Assembly (NCBI GenBank): GCA_017504965.1
Contig: JAFVQD010000006.1
Span: 291,105 to 355,104, forward strand
DNA length: 64,000 nt
Reading direction: 5' to 3'
DNA from: Bacteroidales bacterium
GTDB lineage: Bacteria > Bacteroidota > Bacteroidia > Bacteroidales > UBA932
A model generated the notes under the pieces. That model was given only the letters and a program-made list of their open reading frames with translations. It did not search any database and had not been told where the DNA came from. The translations under genes were made by a program, and so were the position numbers. Below are positions 1 to 7,399 of this stretch, one piece after another; position 1 is the first letter of the stretch, and the number at the start of each line of letters is the position of its first letter.

Positions 1-445
1 GAAAGACTGAAGGGTATTGGGATTTTATCTCATTCAGAAACTTCATCGCCTCAGATTTGGACCTGAAGTTTCCCACTGTCACTTTAAAATATGGATTTGA
101 ATACCCTCTGAACACAGGTACAGAGGGGTACATTTCCTGAAACTCTGACATTACTTGTTCAGAAACAGCCCTCGCATCTCTCTTATTGTCGAAAAATATC
201 CTCAGACGGAACACCGACACATTTCTGGACGGGTTCTTCGCTATATACTCCTGCATAGATTTCTGAAGCGAATCAGATGCCACAACACTGCTGCCAAGTG
301 ACTCAAAAACTGTCTCCTTAATCACATCCGCCTGCGCCAATGAGTCTGAAGATGCCACTACAGTATCTGCAGGCTGCTGTACCTGCCCGTTTGCCGCCAC
401 TACAAACGCCAGCAGCGCACAAAGTGTAACAATAAACTTTCTCAT
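1..445 (-). CDS. SPOR-domain exported protein, 3' end outside window
   Basis: The reading frame starts at an ATG on the minus strand at 445 and is still open after 148 codons at the window edge, so the C-terminus is missing. Residues 1-20 form a signal peptide (MRKFIVTLCALLAFVV, then AANG). A linker rich in Ser, Asp and Ala follows, and from about residue 80 the pattern (VFRLRIFFDNKR ... YFKVTVGNFRSKSEA) matches a SPOR domain, a fold that binds glycan strands of peptidoglycan lacking stem peptides. It lies 4 bp downstream of the LEA14-like lipoprotein gene and is probably co-transcribed with it. A role in the periplasm at the cell wall is inferred from the domain. Confidence 0.75.
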   Translation of the reverse strand, partial: MRKFIVTLCALLAFVVAANGQVQQPADTVVASSDSLAQADVIKETVFESLGSSVVASDSLQKSMQEYIAKNPSRNVSVFRLRIFFDNKRDARAVSEQVMSEFQEMYPSVPVFRGYSNPYFKVTVGNFRSKSEAMKFLNEIKSQYPSVF

Positions 446-449
446 ATTA

Positions 450-914
450 TTATTTCTCCAAGCGTTTCAAGAGTGTACTTAATGGGGTATCCTTCATCTT
501 ATGGGTCTTCTTACCTTTTCCAGCCAAGGTCATCTTACCACTGACGGTAAATTCATTGATATCCCATTTTTTTATATTAAGTCCCATAGATAGCAGGGAC
601 ATCGGATCACACAGGGTAACCTCTACCGGCACCTTCACTTCGCTTTCTGACAAAGCGGGGACAGAAACTGTATCCTTGAGGGCTATAGTGGCAAAAAGGT
701 CCATATCCTTTTTGATGGTTGCCTCCATAAAAGTCAAATCGACAGGGTACTGGGCACCATTTTCCACAGACAAATTAAAGACAATACTGGCTTTTGTCGA
801 ACTCTCCATCCTCACCTCAGAGAGACTAATCTTTTCTATATTAAGCTGCTTGACGGGAGAACAGCTGGATAAAATGGCCAAGCACAACAGTGAAATTAAA
901 GTTAATCTTCTCAT
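450..914 (-). CDS. LEA14-like lipoprotein
   Basis: I chose the ATG at 914 because it begins a classic lipoprotein signal (MRRLTLISLLCLAI, lipobox LSSC, modified Cys at residue 18); an in-frame ATG at 947 would put extra residues before the signal. The mature part alternates short beta strands (SLSEVRMES, ASIVFNLSVEN, VTLCDPMSLLS), as in the LEA14/WHy fold, an immunoglobulin-like domain of unknown bacterial role. The protein is about 154 residues. It is first in a two-gene unit with the SPOR protein and faces miaB across 62 bp. Envelope location is well supported; function is not known. Confidence 0.7.
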   Translation of the reverse strand: MRRLTLISLLCLAILSSCSPVKQLNIEKISLSEVRMESSTKASIVFNLSVENGAQYPVDLTFMEATIKKDMDLFATIALKDTVSVPALSESEVKVPVEVTLCDPMSLLSMGLNIKKWDINEFTVSGKMTLAGKGKKTHKMKDTPLSTLLKRLEK

Positions 915-936
915 AAAAATCCTCAGTTTTTCATTG

Positions 937-944
937 CAAAGATA
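937..944 (-). promoter_or_regulatory. -7 box for LEA14-SPOR unit
   Basis: TATCTTTG on the minus strand is an exact match to the Bacteroidota -7 consensus TAnnTTTG, 22 bp before the ATG at 914. No clear -33 TTTG is seen. It is arranged back to back with the miaB box. Confidence 0.55.
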
Positions 945-963
945 CAAAAAGATATAAAAAAGT

Positions 964-971
964 TATCTTTG
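964..971 (+). promoter_or_regulatory. -7 box for miaB, implies near-leaderless mRNA
   Basis: TATCTTTG matches TAnnTTTG exactly. Its last base is only 5 bp before the miaB ATG at 977, so the transcript would start at or next to the start codon. The -33 region is A-rich without a clear TTTG. Confidence 0.55.
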
Positions 972-976
972 CAGAT

Positions 977-2308
977 ATGAATAAGGTATTTATTGAAACA
1001 TACGGCTGTCAGATGAACGTATACGACAGCGAACTGGTAATATCGATCCTTCAGAAGGAGGGTTGGCAGTTGTGCGATTCCATAGAGAGTGCCGATATGA
1101 TACTTGTCAATACCTGCTCTATCAGAGATAACGCGGAGCAGAGGGTCTGGGGAAGACTGGACCACTTCCTCCAGCAGAAGAGGAAGAGGGGGGAACTTAT
1201 CGTAGGTGTCCTTGGGTGTATGGCTGAAAGGGTAAAGGAGAAACTTCTGGAGCACCCGGTAGTCAATATCGTGGCAGGTCCCGACACATACAGAAAACTT
1301 CCAGAGATGATCAGAGACCTCCAGTCAGAGCCCAAACAGATGGACATCCGGCTATCAAGACACGAGACATACGCCGACATTACCCCTGTCAGGACAGACA
1401 AGAACGGAGTGAGCGCTTACATATCGATAATGAGGGGATGCAACAATATGTGTACCTACTGCATCGTCCCATATGTGAGGGGATCCGAGAGGAGCCGCGA
1501 CCCCCACTCCATCGTAAAAGAGGCGAGAGATCTCTTCGAGAGTGGATACCGCGAAGTCAATCTTCTGGGTCAAAATGTAGACTCATACCTCTGGGTAGAT
1601 CCAGAGAACCCCACAGAGACCACCGACTTCGCCCAACTCATCGAGCTTGTAGCCCTCATCGACCCTAAGCTCAGAGTCCGCTTCTCCACATCCCACCCTA
1701 AAGATATGGGCAATGGAGTCCTCTACTCAATGGCTATGTACCCCAACATCTGCACACATATCCACCTCCCGGTACAGTCTGGAAGCGACAGGATGCTTGA
1801 GAAGATGAACCGCAAATATGACAGGGCAAAGTATATGGAGAGGATCCACAAAATCAGGGAGATCATCCCCGATGCAGCCATCACCACAGATATCATAGCA
1901 GGTTACTGCTCTGAGACACTGGAGGACCACCAGCAGACACTATCTCTGATGGAGGAGGTAAGATACGACTACGCATTTATGTTCCAGTACTCTATGCGAC
2001 CCAACACCTATGCTGCCCGCCACTTCGAAGATGATGTTCCTCTACAGGAGAAGACCCGCCGTCTCAATGAGATCATCGAACTTCAGAACAAACACTCATT
2101 TGAGAGCAATAAGAAAGATGTTGGCAAAATATTTGAAGTGCTGATCGAGGGGACCTCCAAAAAGAACAAAGATGAACTCTTCGGCAGGACCCCGGGAAAC
2201 AAAGTATGCGTATTTCCTGCCCTCGGCCACAAAGCGGGAGAGTATGTACACGTAAAAGTAACCGGCTGTACATCAGCCACATTATTAAGTGAAATTGTAG
2301 AACAATAA
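977..2308 (+). CDS. miaB: tRNA-2-methylthio-N6-dimethylallyladenosine synthase MiaB
   Basis: MiaB is a radical-SAM methylthiotransferase that adds a methylthio group to i6A37 of tRNAs reading UNN codons. The 443 residues match the family length. The N-terminal MTTase domain carries the three cysteines of the auxiliary 4Fe-4S cluster (C11 in ETYGCQMN, C47 in NTCSIRDNA, C81 in GCMAER). The radical-SAM CX3CX2C motif CNNMCTYC is at residues 155-162, and a C-terminal TRAM RNA-binding domain fills about 375-443. The start gives the usual family N-terminus (MNKVFIETYGCQMN). The gene has its own promoter box and no visible ribosome-binding site. Confidence 0.97.
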   Translation: MNKVFIETYGCQMNVYDSELVISILQKEGWQLCDSIESADMILVNTCSIRDNAEQRVWGRLDHFLQQKRKRGELIVGVLGCMAERVKEKLLEHPVVNIVAGPDTYRKLPEMIRDLQSEPKQMDIRLSRHETYADITPVRTDKNGVSAYISIMRGCNNMCTYCIVPYVRGSERSRDPHSIVKEARDLFESGYREVNLLGQNVDSYLWVDPENPTETTDFAQLIELVALIDPKLRVRFSTSHPKDMGNGVLYSMAMYPNICTHIHLPVQSGSDRMLEKMNRKYDRAKYMERIHKIREIIPDAAITTDIIAGYCSETLEDHQQTLSLMEEVRYDYAFMFQYSMRPNTYAARHFEDDVPLQEKTRRLNEIIELQNKHSFESNKKDVGKIFEVLIEGTSKKNKDELFGRTPGNKVCVFPALGHKAGEYVHVKVTGCTSATLLSEIVEQ

Positions 2309-2321
2309 AAATTTGACGACT

Positions 2322-2732
2322 ATGACAAAAATGAGAACACAGTATCTCGGCAACCTTCGCACTGAGATAGAGCATATCCAATCGGGAAACAAAATCATCA
2401 CAGACGCACCTCTTGACAACAATGGCAAAGGCGAATTCTTCTCCCCTACCGATATGTTTTCATCATCACTCGGCAGCTGTATGCTCACCATTATCGGCAT
2501 AGCTGCCAACACCCACGGCTTCTCTATCGACGGCACTACACTCGAAATAGAGAAAGTGATGGCTGCCAATCCCCGCAGAGTGGCTGAAATCAAAATCGAT
2601 GTTCACTTCCCAAAAGGGGCCAACTATACTGACAAACAGAAAAGAATCATCGAAGCTGCAGCCAAGACCTGCCCTGTAGCAAACAGTCTGCATCCCGATG
2701 TAATCAAAAACATAACATATATTTATGAATAG
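2322..2732 (+). CDS. OsmC-family peroxiredoxin-like protein
   Basis: OsmC/Ohr proteins reduce organic hydroperoxides with two cysteines. Here they are C53 in SSLGSCMLT and C117 in AAKTCPVANS, at the spacing usual for the OsmC subgroup. The 136-residue length fits. I start at the ATG at 2322; an upstream TTG at 2313 in the same frame would add three residues but is a poorer start. The gene begins 13 bp after miaB and overlaps the next gene by 8 bp, which suggests translational coupling. A stress-defence role is inferred from the family; the substrate is unknown. Confidence 0.88.
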   Translation: MTKMRTQYLGNLRTEIEHIQSGNKIITDAPLDNNGKGEFFSPTDMFSSSLGSCMLTIIGIAANTHGFSIDGTTLEIEKVMAANPRRVAEIKIDVHFPKGANYTDKQKRIIEAAAKTCPVANSLHPDVIKNITYIYE

Positions 2733-3729
2733 ACTATTTATATTTTTTTCAGCACTGGCTATTGCTTTCTCATTAACATCTTGTAACAACAGAGTAAAGC
2801 CTGATGAGAATGAATCATACCCTCTCGCCATCCTTATCAATGAGGGTGGTTACCACACCCCTATCGATATGATAGGATACAATGAAGATGCTCTCGAACT
2901 GGAGGGGACATCGATGTCAGGGGCCAATGAGATGCCACCTATGGGTGAATTTCACGGCATATTTATGGACAACGCCGGGAACGGATACCCTCTGCTCTCA
3001 AACTATGATATGATGCCTGTTATAGATATGAGCAGATTCAAAGTCACTGAAAACAACATCCTGACCGATCTGTCAAATCCTGTCGCTATGACTCTGGCAG
3101 GGTCCAATATGTATGTTCTGAATGACCCTGATACATCTGCCTATATCTCAGTCTACTCCACTATCGCCGGCTATAAACTTATCGCCAAAGTACCTGTTTC
3201 AAATGGTGGTTCAGCTCTATATGTCGACAATGACTTTATGTATGTCGCCGGTAAAACCGGTATTGAGATCTACGGACACACTACCCACAAACTTGAGAAA
3301 AATGTAGTGACACCGGCAGAGCCCAAATACTTTATGGTTACCAACCTATCGTATATCACAGTCTCTTGTCCAGGTTACGGTCTATGCACATTTGACATCC
3401 CTACACAGACTATATCCGACTCCATAGAGGTACCTGTAGGGCCAAGTGGACAGATGTACATCGGCAAGGATATAAACGACATCCTTACATTCACAGACAC
3501 CGAAGTGTGTCTTACCAACATCACCTCCAGATCACATCAGATTATCTACACAGGTAAAGGGATCACCGGTGTGGGCAGATCGGCCAACAGCAAATACACC
3601 TATATCGCTGTGGACGGAGGCACCAAACACCTCGTATATAATGACAAGCGGGAGAAACTGTCTGAATTCAGCACCCCCGCAGGTTCATATAACTATATCT
3701 TTACAAAAAGGATAATATATAACGACTAA
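2725..3729 (+). CDS. YncE/DUF5074-like beta-propeller lipoprotein
   Basis: The N-terminus is a lipoprotein signal ([17 protein letters not shown], lipobox LTSC, Cys at residue 20). The rest, to residue 334, is a string of short beta-strand repeats ([40 protein letters not shown]) like the seven-bladed propellers of YncE and the Bacteroidota DUF5074 family. No catalytic motif is visible. It overlaps the OsmC-family gene by 8 bp, so the two are probably made together. DUF5074 proteins are often met beside TonB-dependent uptake systems, but none is nearby. Function unknown; location probably outer membrane or periplasmic face. Confidence 0.65.
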   Translation: MNRLFIFFSALAIAFSLTSCNNRVKPDENESYPLAILINEGGYHTPIDMIGYNEDALELEGTSMSGANEMPPMGEFHGIFMDNAGNGYPLLSNYDMMPVIDMSRFKVTENNILTDLSNPVAMTLAGSNMYVLNDPDTSAYISVYSTIAGYKLIAKVPVSNGGSALYVDNDFMYVAGKTGIEIYGHTTHKLEKNVVTPAEPKYFMVTNLSYITVSCPGYGLCTFDIPTQTISDSIEVPVGPSGQMYIGKDINDILTFTDTEVCLTNITSRSHQIIYTGKGITGVGRSANSKYTYIAVDGGTKHLVYNDKREKLSEFSTPAGSYNYIFTKRIIYND

Positions 3730-5198
3730 AGAGTCCACTCAACTCCGTCTTTGGTGTCCTTAATCTGGACACCCAAGGCTTTGAGTTTATCACGGATAAG
3801 ATCACTGGTAGCAAAGTCCTTATTGGATTTTGCTACTTTTCTTACCTCCAGTATCATCTCTACGAGACCCCCTACCAGCTCCTCTGAGCCGTTTCCTGCA
3901 GACTCATCGACCAAACCCAGCACATCAGGGATAAATTTGAGGAACAACTCATCCAGAAGAGCCTTATCATTTGCATTTATCGCACTCTGGCCATCTTTTA
4001 CCTGATTTATAATCCTTACAGCATCAAAAAGGTGTGACAAAGCTATAGGGGTATTTATATCGTCACAGATCGCTGTGAAAACATCATCATAGATCTTTCT
4101 GATCTCTTTATTATCCTCAGAGCCACCTTTAACCTGAAGAGACTTGACATCCTTAGCAGCCTGCATAATACGCTTGAGGCCCTTCTCTGCTGCCTGAAGT
4201 GCATCGTTACTGAAATCAAGTGTGCTGCGATAGTGTGCCTGAAGGATGAAGAATCTGATGGTCATAGGGGAGTATGGCTGTACCAGGATATTGTGTTTCC
4301 CGGTGAACAGCTCCTCCAGAGTGATGAAGTTGCCGTATGATTTTCCCATCTTTTTACCTTCGATAGTAATCATATTGTTATGCATCCAATATCTCACTCC
4401 CCCTTTTCCTCTGGATGCCTTGTTCTGTGCCAACTCACATTCGTGGTGAGGGAACAGAAGGTCCATACCTCCACCGTGGATATCAAACTCCTCTCCAAGA
4501 TATTTGGCACTCATAGCCGAACACTCCAGATGCCATCCGGGGAAACCTTCACTCCAAGGTGATGGCCATTTCATAATGTGCTCCGGAGCAGCCTTTTTCC
4601 AAAGTGCAAAATCGAGAGGTGATCTCTTGTCGCTCTGGCCGTCAAGTTCACGGGTATTCGAGATCATATCATCAAGCACCCTGCCAGAGAGTTCTCCATA
4701 ATTATGTTTCTCGTGGAAAGCCCTCACATCGAAATATACAGAGCCGTTGCTCTCATAAGCAAAGCCTGCATCAAATATCTTCTGTACAAGTGCTATCTGC
4801 TCTATGATGTGACCGGAAGCACGAGGCTCAATACTTGGAGGACAAGTATTGAGCTTCCTCATAGCCTCCTGATATCTCAAAGTGTACTCCTGTGCCACCT
4901 CCATAGGCTCCAGGGACTCCAGTTTCGCTTTCTTGGCGATCTTGTCCTCCCCTTCGTCAGCATCGTGCTCCAGGTGTCCCACATCTGTAATATTCCTCAC
5001 ATATCTTACTTTATATCCCATATAACGGAACATCCTCACCAGAACATCATAAGTAACGCCTGGGCGTGCGTGCCCCAAATGGGCATCTCCATACACAGTA
5101 GGGCCACAAACATATATGCCCACCATACCTGGGGTAACCGGTTTGAAAATCTCTTTCCTTCTCGATAATGTATTATAAAGTAAAATTTCTCTCTCCAT
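3726..5198 (-). CDS. cysS: cysteinyl-tRNA synthetase
   Basis: CysS charges tRNA-Cys with cysteine. The 490-residue protein shows the class I signatures HLGH (residues 40-43, HIGH box) and KMGKS (283-287, KMSKS box). The catalytic zinc site is formed by Cys31 in YVCGPTVYG, Cys226 in HLECSAMS and the HHECE cluster at 251-255. The C-terminal DALR and anticodon regions follow. The start matches the family ([16 protein letters not shown]). The stop codon overlaps that of the facing lipoprotein gene by 3 bp, so no terminator lies between them. A good promoter box precedes the gene. Confidence 0.97.
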   Translation of the reverse strand: MEREILLYNTLSRRKEIFKPVTPGMVGIYVCGPTVYGDAHLGHARPGVTYDVLVRMFRYMGYKVRYVRNITDVGHLEHDADEGEDKIAKKAKLESLEPMEVAQEYTLRYQEAMRKLNTCPPSIEPRASGHIIEQIALVQKIFDAGFAYESNGSVYFDVRAFHEKHNYGELSGRVLDDMISNTRELDGQSDKRSPLDFALWKKAAPEHIMKWPSPWSEGFPGWHLECSAMSAKYLGEEFDIHGGGMDLLFPHHECELAQNKASRGKGGVRYWMHNNMITIEGKKMGKSYGNFITLEELFTGKHNILVQPYSPMTIRFFILQAHYRSTLDFSNDALQAAEKGLKRIMQAAKDVKSLQVKGGSEDNKEIRKIYDDVFTAICDDINTPIALSHLFDAVRIINQVKDGQSAINANDKALLDELFLKFIPDVLGLVDESAGNGSEELVGGLVEMILEVRKVAKSNKDFATSDLIRDKLKALGVQIKDTKDGVEWTL

Positions 5199-5217
5199 AA
5201 TGATATAATTAAGGTGA

Positions 5218-5250
5218 CAAAGTTACCTCTTTTTTTGTCACTTCTGCAAA
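5218..5250 (-). promoter_or_regulatory. cysS promoter (-7 and possible -33)
   Basis: On the minus strand TAACTTTG (5225 to 5218) matches TAnnTTTG exactly, with TTTG at 5250 to 5247 upstream and 21 bp between them, near the spacing known for Bacteroidota. The predicted leader to the ATG at 5198 is about 13 nt. Confidence 0.6.
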
Positions 5251-5251
5251 T

Positions 5252-5596
5252 TTACATCTGCATATCGGCCGGATCTTCTATCTTCAATCTGTTTGACAAC
5301 ACTTCGGTAAAGTATTTGTCTTCACCTTCTGAGTTTGTGTACTTGACATTTCTGATGCGTCCCCATACCGAAAGGCAGCTTCCCTTCTTTATCTCATTGA
5401 AGTCCGGCATCCCTTTCCCTGCCCACGCGACAATATTGTGCCAGGTCGTCTCCTCTTTAAGGGTGCCGTTTCTGTCTTTGAACCTCTCATTCGTGGCCAG
5501 AGAGAATTTGATCACTTTGGTTCCACCTACTTCGTTAATTTTCGGAGCTGTCCCTACGTGTCCTCGCAGCTCGATTCTGTTAAATGATATCTCCAT
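5252..5596 (-). CDS. ssb: single-stranded DNA-binding protein, short form without acidic tail
   Basis: The OB-fold of bacterial SSB is clear (MEISFNRIELRGHVG, INEVGGTKVIKFSLATN, ETTWHNIVAW, GSCLSVWGRIRN). I start at 5596, where the family N-terminus begins; an in-frame upstream start at 5623 adds nine residues unlike SSB. At 114 residues it is much shorter than housekeeping SSB (about 150-180) and ends in IEDPADMQM. It therefore lacks both the glycine-rich linker and the DDDIPF-type tip that recruits repair and replication partners. It may be a second SSB paralogue; the main ssb would then lie elsewhere. Confidence 0.88.
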   Translation of the reverse strand: MEISFNRIELRGHVGTAPKINEVGGTKVIKFSLATNERFKDRNGTLKEETTWHNIVAWAGKGMPDFNEIKKGSCLSVWGRIRNVKYTNSEGEDKYFTEVLSNRLKIEDPADMQM

Positions 5597-5677
5597 AATT
5601 TTTGGTTTTTGAATTCGCCACAAAGGGACAAAGAATTTTTCAGGCCAGTAAGTCTCTACACGTATATAGCCGTATAA

Positions 5678-5685
5678 TACTTTTG
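5678..5685 (+). promoter_or_regulatory. possible -7 box for zinc-ribbon gene
   Basis: TACTTTTG fits TAnnTTTG in a 182-bp AT-rich gap that otherwise holds no gene. It would give a leader of roughly 85 nt to the ATG at 5779. No -33 element is evident, so the assignment is weak. Confidence 0.35.
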
Positions 5686-5778
5686 GAGAATTTTAAAATT
5701 AAGTTTTTAAACTACAACAGAGTGAATATTTACGTTTCTGCACCACATTCAGTGTTGGATACCATAACTTTCGGCAAT

Positions 5779-6129
5779 ATGAAATCTAATCCCAAAAGAT
5801 ACTGTCTGGAGTGCGGTAAGATTCTCCACGGAAGAAGTGACAAGAAGTTCTGCAACGACATATGTCGCTCAGCCTATGCAAACAAAAGATATAAGACCAC
5901 ACATAGTGAGATCTTCAGAATACACCGGATCCTTCTGCGCAACCACCATCTGTTGGAGGAGTACCTTCAGAACGGCTTCTCCCAGATATCGGTCCGAGAA
6001 CTGTATCTAAGAGGATTTAATTTTGATTACTTCACATCCATTCACACCAAAAGCTGCAGGCATATCGAAATATTCTGTTTTGACATCCGCTATATCATAC
6101 TGGATAATGATGTAAAAATCTGGAGATAG
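5779..6129 (+). CDS. small zinc-ribbon protein (DUF2116-like), function unknown
   Basis: I start at the ATG at 5779 (MKSNPKRYCLEC), directly before the conserved part; the frame stays open upstream to 5602 but that stretch is AT-rich with no protein-like pattern. The 116-residue product opens with a CX2C-X12-CX3C zinc ribbon (C9, C12, C25, C29; CLECGK ... KFCNDIC) followed by a basic helix (SAYANKRYK), as in DUF2116-type zinc ribbons. The remaining 80 residues look helical (EIFRIHRILLRNHHLLEEYL), then mixed. Nucleic-acid binding is a guess from the ribbon and basic helix. It ends 4 bp before a palindrome cluster. Confidence 0.7.
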   Translation: MKSNPKRYCLECGKILHGRSDKKFCNDICRSAYANKRYKTTHSEIFRIHRILLRNHHLLEEYLQNGFSQISVRELYLRGFNFDYFTSIHTKSCRHIEIFCFDIRYIILDNDVKIWR

Positions 6130-6132
6130 TAT

Positions 6133-6230
6133 TCCGCGAAGCGGAGTCCTCATCAGAGGACCGGCTGGAGTCCCAGGATTGGGCCTCCGGCATTCCTTCT
6201 CTTGCCCCCTTTAGAGCAAGCTCTAGGGGC
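6133..6230. repeat. cluster of tandem palindromes
   Basis: Successive hairpins can be drawn: tccgc-gaa-gcgga (6133-6145), gtcctc-atca-gaggac (6146-6161), an imperfect GC-rich one around 6161-6190, and a long one with arms at 6204-6217 and 6220-6230 around a 2-base loop. None is followed by a clear T-run on the plus strand. The cluster sits between the zinc-ribbon gene and the terminator of the tRNA unit and may end transcription from either side. Confidence 0.55.
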
Positions 6231-6268
6231 AGAGAAAACAAAACCCCCGCAAACAAAGTTTGCAGGGG
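6231..6268 (-). terminator. rho-independent terminator of the tRNA unit
   Basis: Arms ccccc-gcaaac and gtttgc-a-gggg (6244-6268, loop aaa) form a strong stem. Read on the minus strand the stem is followed by TTTTGTTTTC (6243 down to 6234), the T-rich tail of an intrinsic terminator. It lies 11 bp past the 3' end of tRNA-Met. Confidence 0.75.
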
Positions 6269-6278
6269 CTACTTCCAG

Positions 6279-6352
6279 TAGCGAGGCCCAGGATTGAACT
6301 GGGGACCTCATGATTATGAATCATGCGCTCTAACCAACTGAGCTACCTCGCC
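6279..6352 (-). tRNA. tRNA-Met (CAU)
   Basis: The minus strand folds as a complete cloverleaf of 74 nt. The acceptor arm is GGCGAGG/CCUCGCU, the D arm has GCUC/GAGC, the anticodon arm is CAUGA-UUCAUAA-UCAUG with anticodon CAU, and the T arm is CCCAG-UUCAAUC-CUGGG. The discriminator base is A; CCA is not encoded (ACT follows). It looks like elongator Met rather than initiator, because the anticodon stem lacks the three G-C pairs of initiators. A tRNA-Ile2 with lysidine at C34 cannot be excluded from sequence alone. Confidence 0.88.
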
Positions 6353-6375
6353 AACAAATTATGTTTTAATTTAAG

Positions 6376-6446
6376 TTGAGATACCAGGAGTCGAACCTAG
6401 ATTTACAGAGCCAGAATCTGTCGTGCTGCCATTACACCATATCTCA
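6376..6446 (-). tRNA. tRNA-Gln (CUG)
   Basis: The minus strand gives a 71-nt cloverleaf: acceptor UGAGAUA/UAUCUCA, D arm GUG.../CAC, anticodon arm ACAGA-UUCUGGC-UCUGU with anticodon CUG, T arm CUAGG-UUCGACU-CCUGG, discriminator A, no encoded CCA. The U1-A72 pair is typical of tRNA-Gln. It lies 23 bp upstream of tRNA-Met and shares its promoter and terminator. Confidence 0.9.
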
Positions 6447-6472
6447 ATAGACGTCCCTTTGATAAGGGAGTG

Positions 6473-6502
6473 CAAAGGTAGGAATATTTTATAAAAAACA
6501 AA
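6473..6502 (-). promoter_or_regulatory. promoter of the tRNA-Gln/tRNA-Met unit
   Basis: Minus-strand TTTTTG (its TTTG at 6502 to 6499) and TACCTTTG (6480 to 6473) match the -33 and -7 elements of Bacteroidota promoters with 18 bp between. The tRNA 5' end is 27 bp beyond the box. Confidence 0.6.
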
Positions 6503-6510
6503 AAGTTTAT

Positions 6511-6990
6511 CTAATTTTTTAACAATATTACACTTGCCCAGACCTCAATTCCCTCTTCACGCCCTACAAAACCGAGTCTTTCGGTGGTGGTCGCCTTGAC
6601 AGAAACCCTCTCTACATCCACTTTCATAATAGAGGAGAGGACCTCCCTCATCCTGAGAAGATGTGGTGCCATCTTGGGTTTCTGAGCAGCAATAGTGATG
6701 TCGGCGTTGCCAAGAAGGTACCCCCTCTCCCAGACAAGCTCCATAACTCTGGCAAGAAGTATCTTGCTGTCTATCCCCTTAAATTCGGAAGATGTATCGG
6801 GGAAGTGCTTTCCTATATCTCCCAGGGCCAGGGCACCCAGAAGGGCATCACACAATGCGTGGATGGCCACATCGCCATCCGAATGGGCTATACACCCCTT
6901 GGTATGCTCCAGTTCGACACCTCCGATAAAGAGCTTTAACCCCTCTCCAAGTGCGTGTACATCATATCCGTGTCCTATTCTTATATCCAT
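6511..6990 (-). CDS. ispF: 2-C-methyl-D-erythritol 2,4-cyclodiphosphate synthase
   Basis: IspF closes CDP-methylerythritol phosphate into the cyclodiphosphate in the MEP isoprenoid pathway. I start at 6990 ([12 protein letters not shown]), the exact family N-terminus; an upstream in-frame ATG at 7011 adds seven odd residues. Metal ligands D10, H12 and H44 ([14 protein letters not shown]) are present, as are the HSDGD loop and the C-terminal [14 protein letters not shown]. The 159-residue length is standard. ispD, which acts two steps earlier, is in this window at 52921-53616, not adjacent. A divergent promoter pair separates ispF from the mutL run. Confidence 0.97.
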   Translation of the reverse strand: MDIRIGHGYDVHALGEGLKLFIGGVELEHTKGCIAHSDGDVAIHALCDALLGALALGDIGKHFPDTSSEFKGIDSKILLARVMELVWERGYLLGNADITIAAQKPKMAPHLLRMREVLSSIMKVDVERVSVKATTTERLGFVGREEGIEVWASVILLKN

Positions 6991-7008
6991 ATCGACTCTA
7001 TTATAGGG

Positions 7009-7016
7009 CAAAAATA
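7009..7016 (-). promoter_or_regulatory. -7 box for ispF
   Basis: TATTTTTG on the minus strand fits TAnnTTTG exactly, 18 bp before the ispF ATG. No clear -33 TTTG is seen. Confidence 0.5.
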
Positions 7017-7027
7017 GTAAAATTTGT

Positions 7028-7035
7028 TATCTTTG
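7028..7035 (+). promoter_or_regulatory. -7 box for the mutL operon
   Basis: TATCTTTG fits TAnnTTTG exactly, 30 bp before the first gene at 7066, and is divergent from the ispF box 11 bp away. All genes to 12296 follow with gaps of a few bases at most. Confidence 0.55.
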
Positions 7036-7065
7036 TATGTTAAACTCTACTTAAGAAGCAATATT

Positions 7066-7398
7066 ATGGGACTACGAATCAGTTTTTTTAAAACTCCTAA
7101 ACACAGGGTTTTCAACTATACACCCATCTATTATGATGAGAGAAAGGAACGTATGCAGGAGCGTCTGGATGCCATAGAGAAAGAGAAGGCAGAAAAAGAG
7201 GGTAGAGAGTGGAAGAACGAACGTTATGTTCCGGGACGCAATATCCGCGGCAAGATGCGAGACAATATGGAGAAGAACAAACGTCACTCTATGTCTCCCA
7301 GCGTAAGCAAGATAGTCGGTCTGGTTTCTTTGGTCGTACTCTTCGTCCTCATTTACTATTTTGCCAACTATTTCGGTTGGTTTATGAATGTACTGTAA
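7066..7398 (+). CDS. small C-terminally anchored membrane protein
   Basis: The start at 7066 (MGLRISFFKTPKH) is the first ATG after the promoter box that leaves a sensible leader. Of 110 residues, about 1-75 are highly charged and helical (YDERKERMQERLDAIEKEKAEKEGRE, quoted as a general pattern of K/E-rich helix). Residues about 84-105 form one transmembrane helix (KIVGLVSLVVLFVLIYYFA), so the basic N-terminus should face the cytoplasm. It ends 1 bp before mutL and leads its operon. I do not recognise a function. Confidence 0.7.
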   Translation: MGLRISFFKTPKHRVFNYTPIYYDERKERMQERLDAIEKEKAEKEGREWKNERYVPGRNIRGKMRDNMEKNKRHSMSPSVSKIVGLVSLVVLFVLIYYFANYFGWFMNVL

Positions 7399-7399
7399 T

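Noticed and set aside
5602..5778. N-terminal extension of the zinc-ribbon protein
   Set aside because: The frame is open but AT-rich, contains the likely promoter box and does not look like protein; the ATG at 5779 directly precedes the zinc ribbon.
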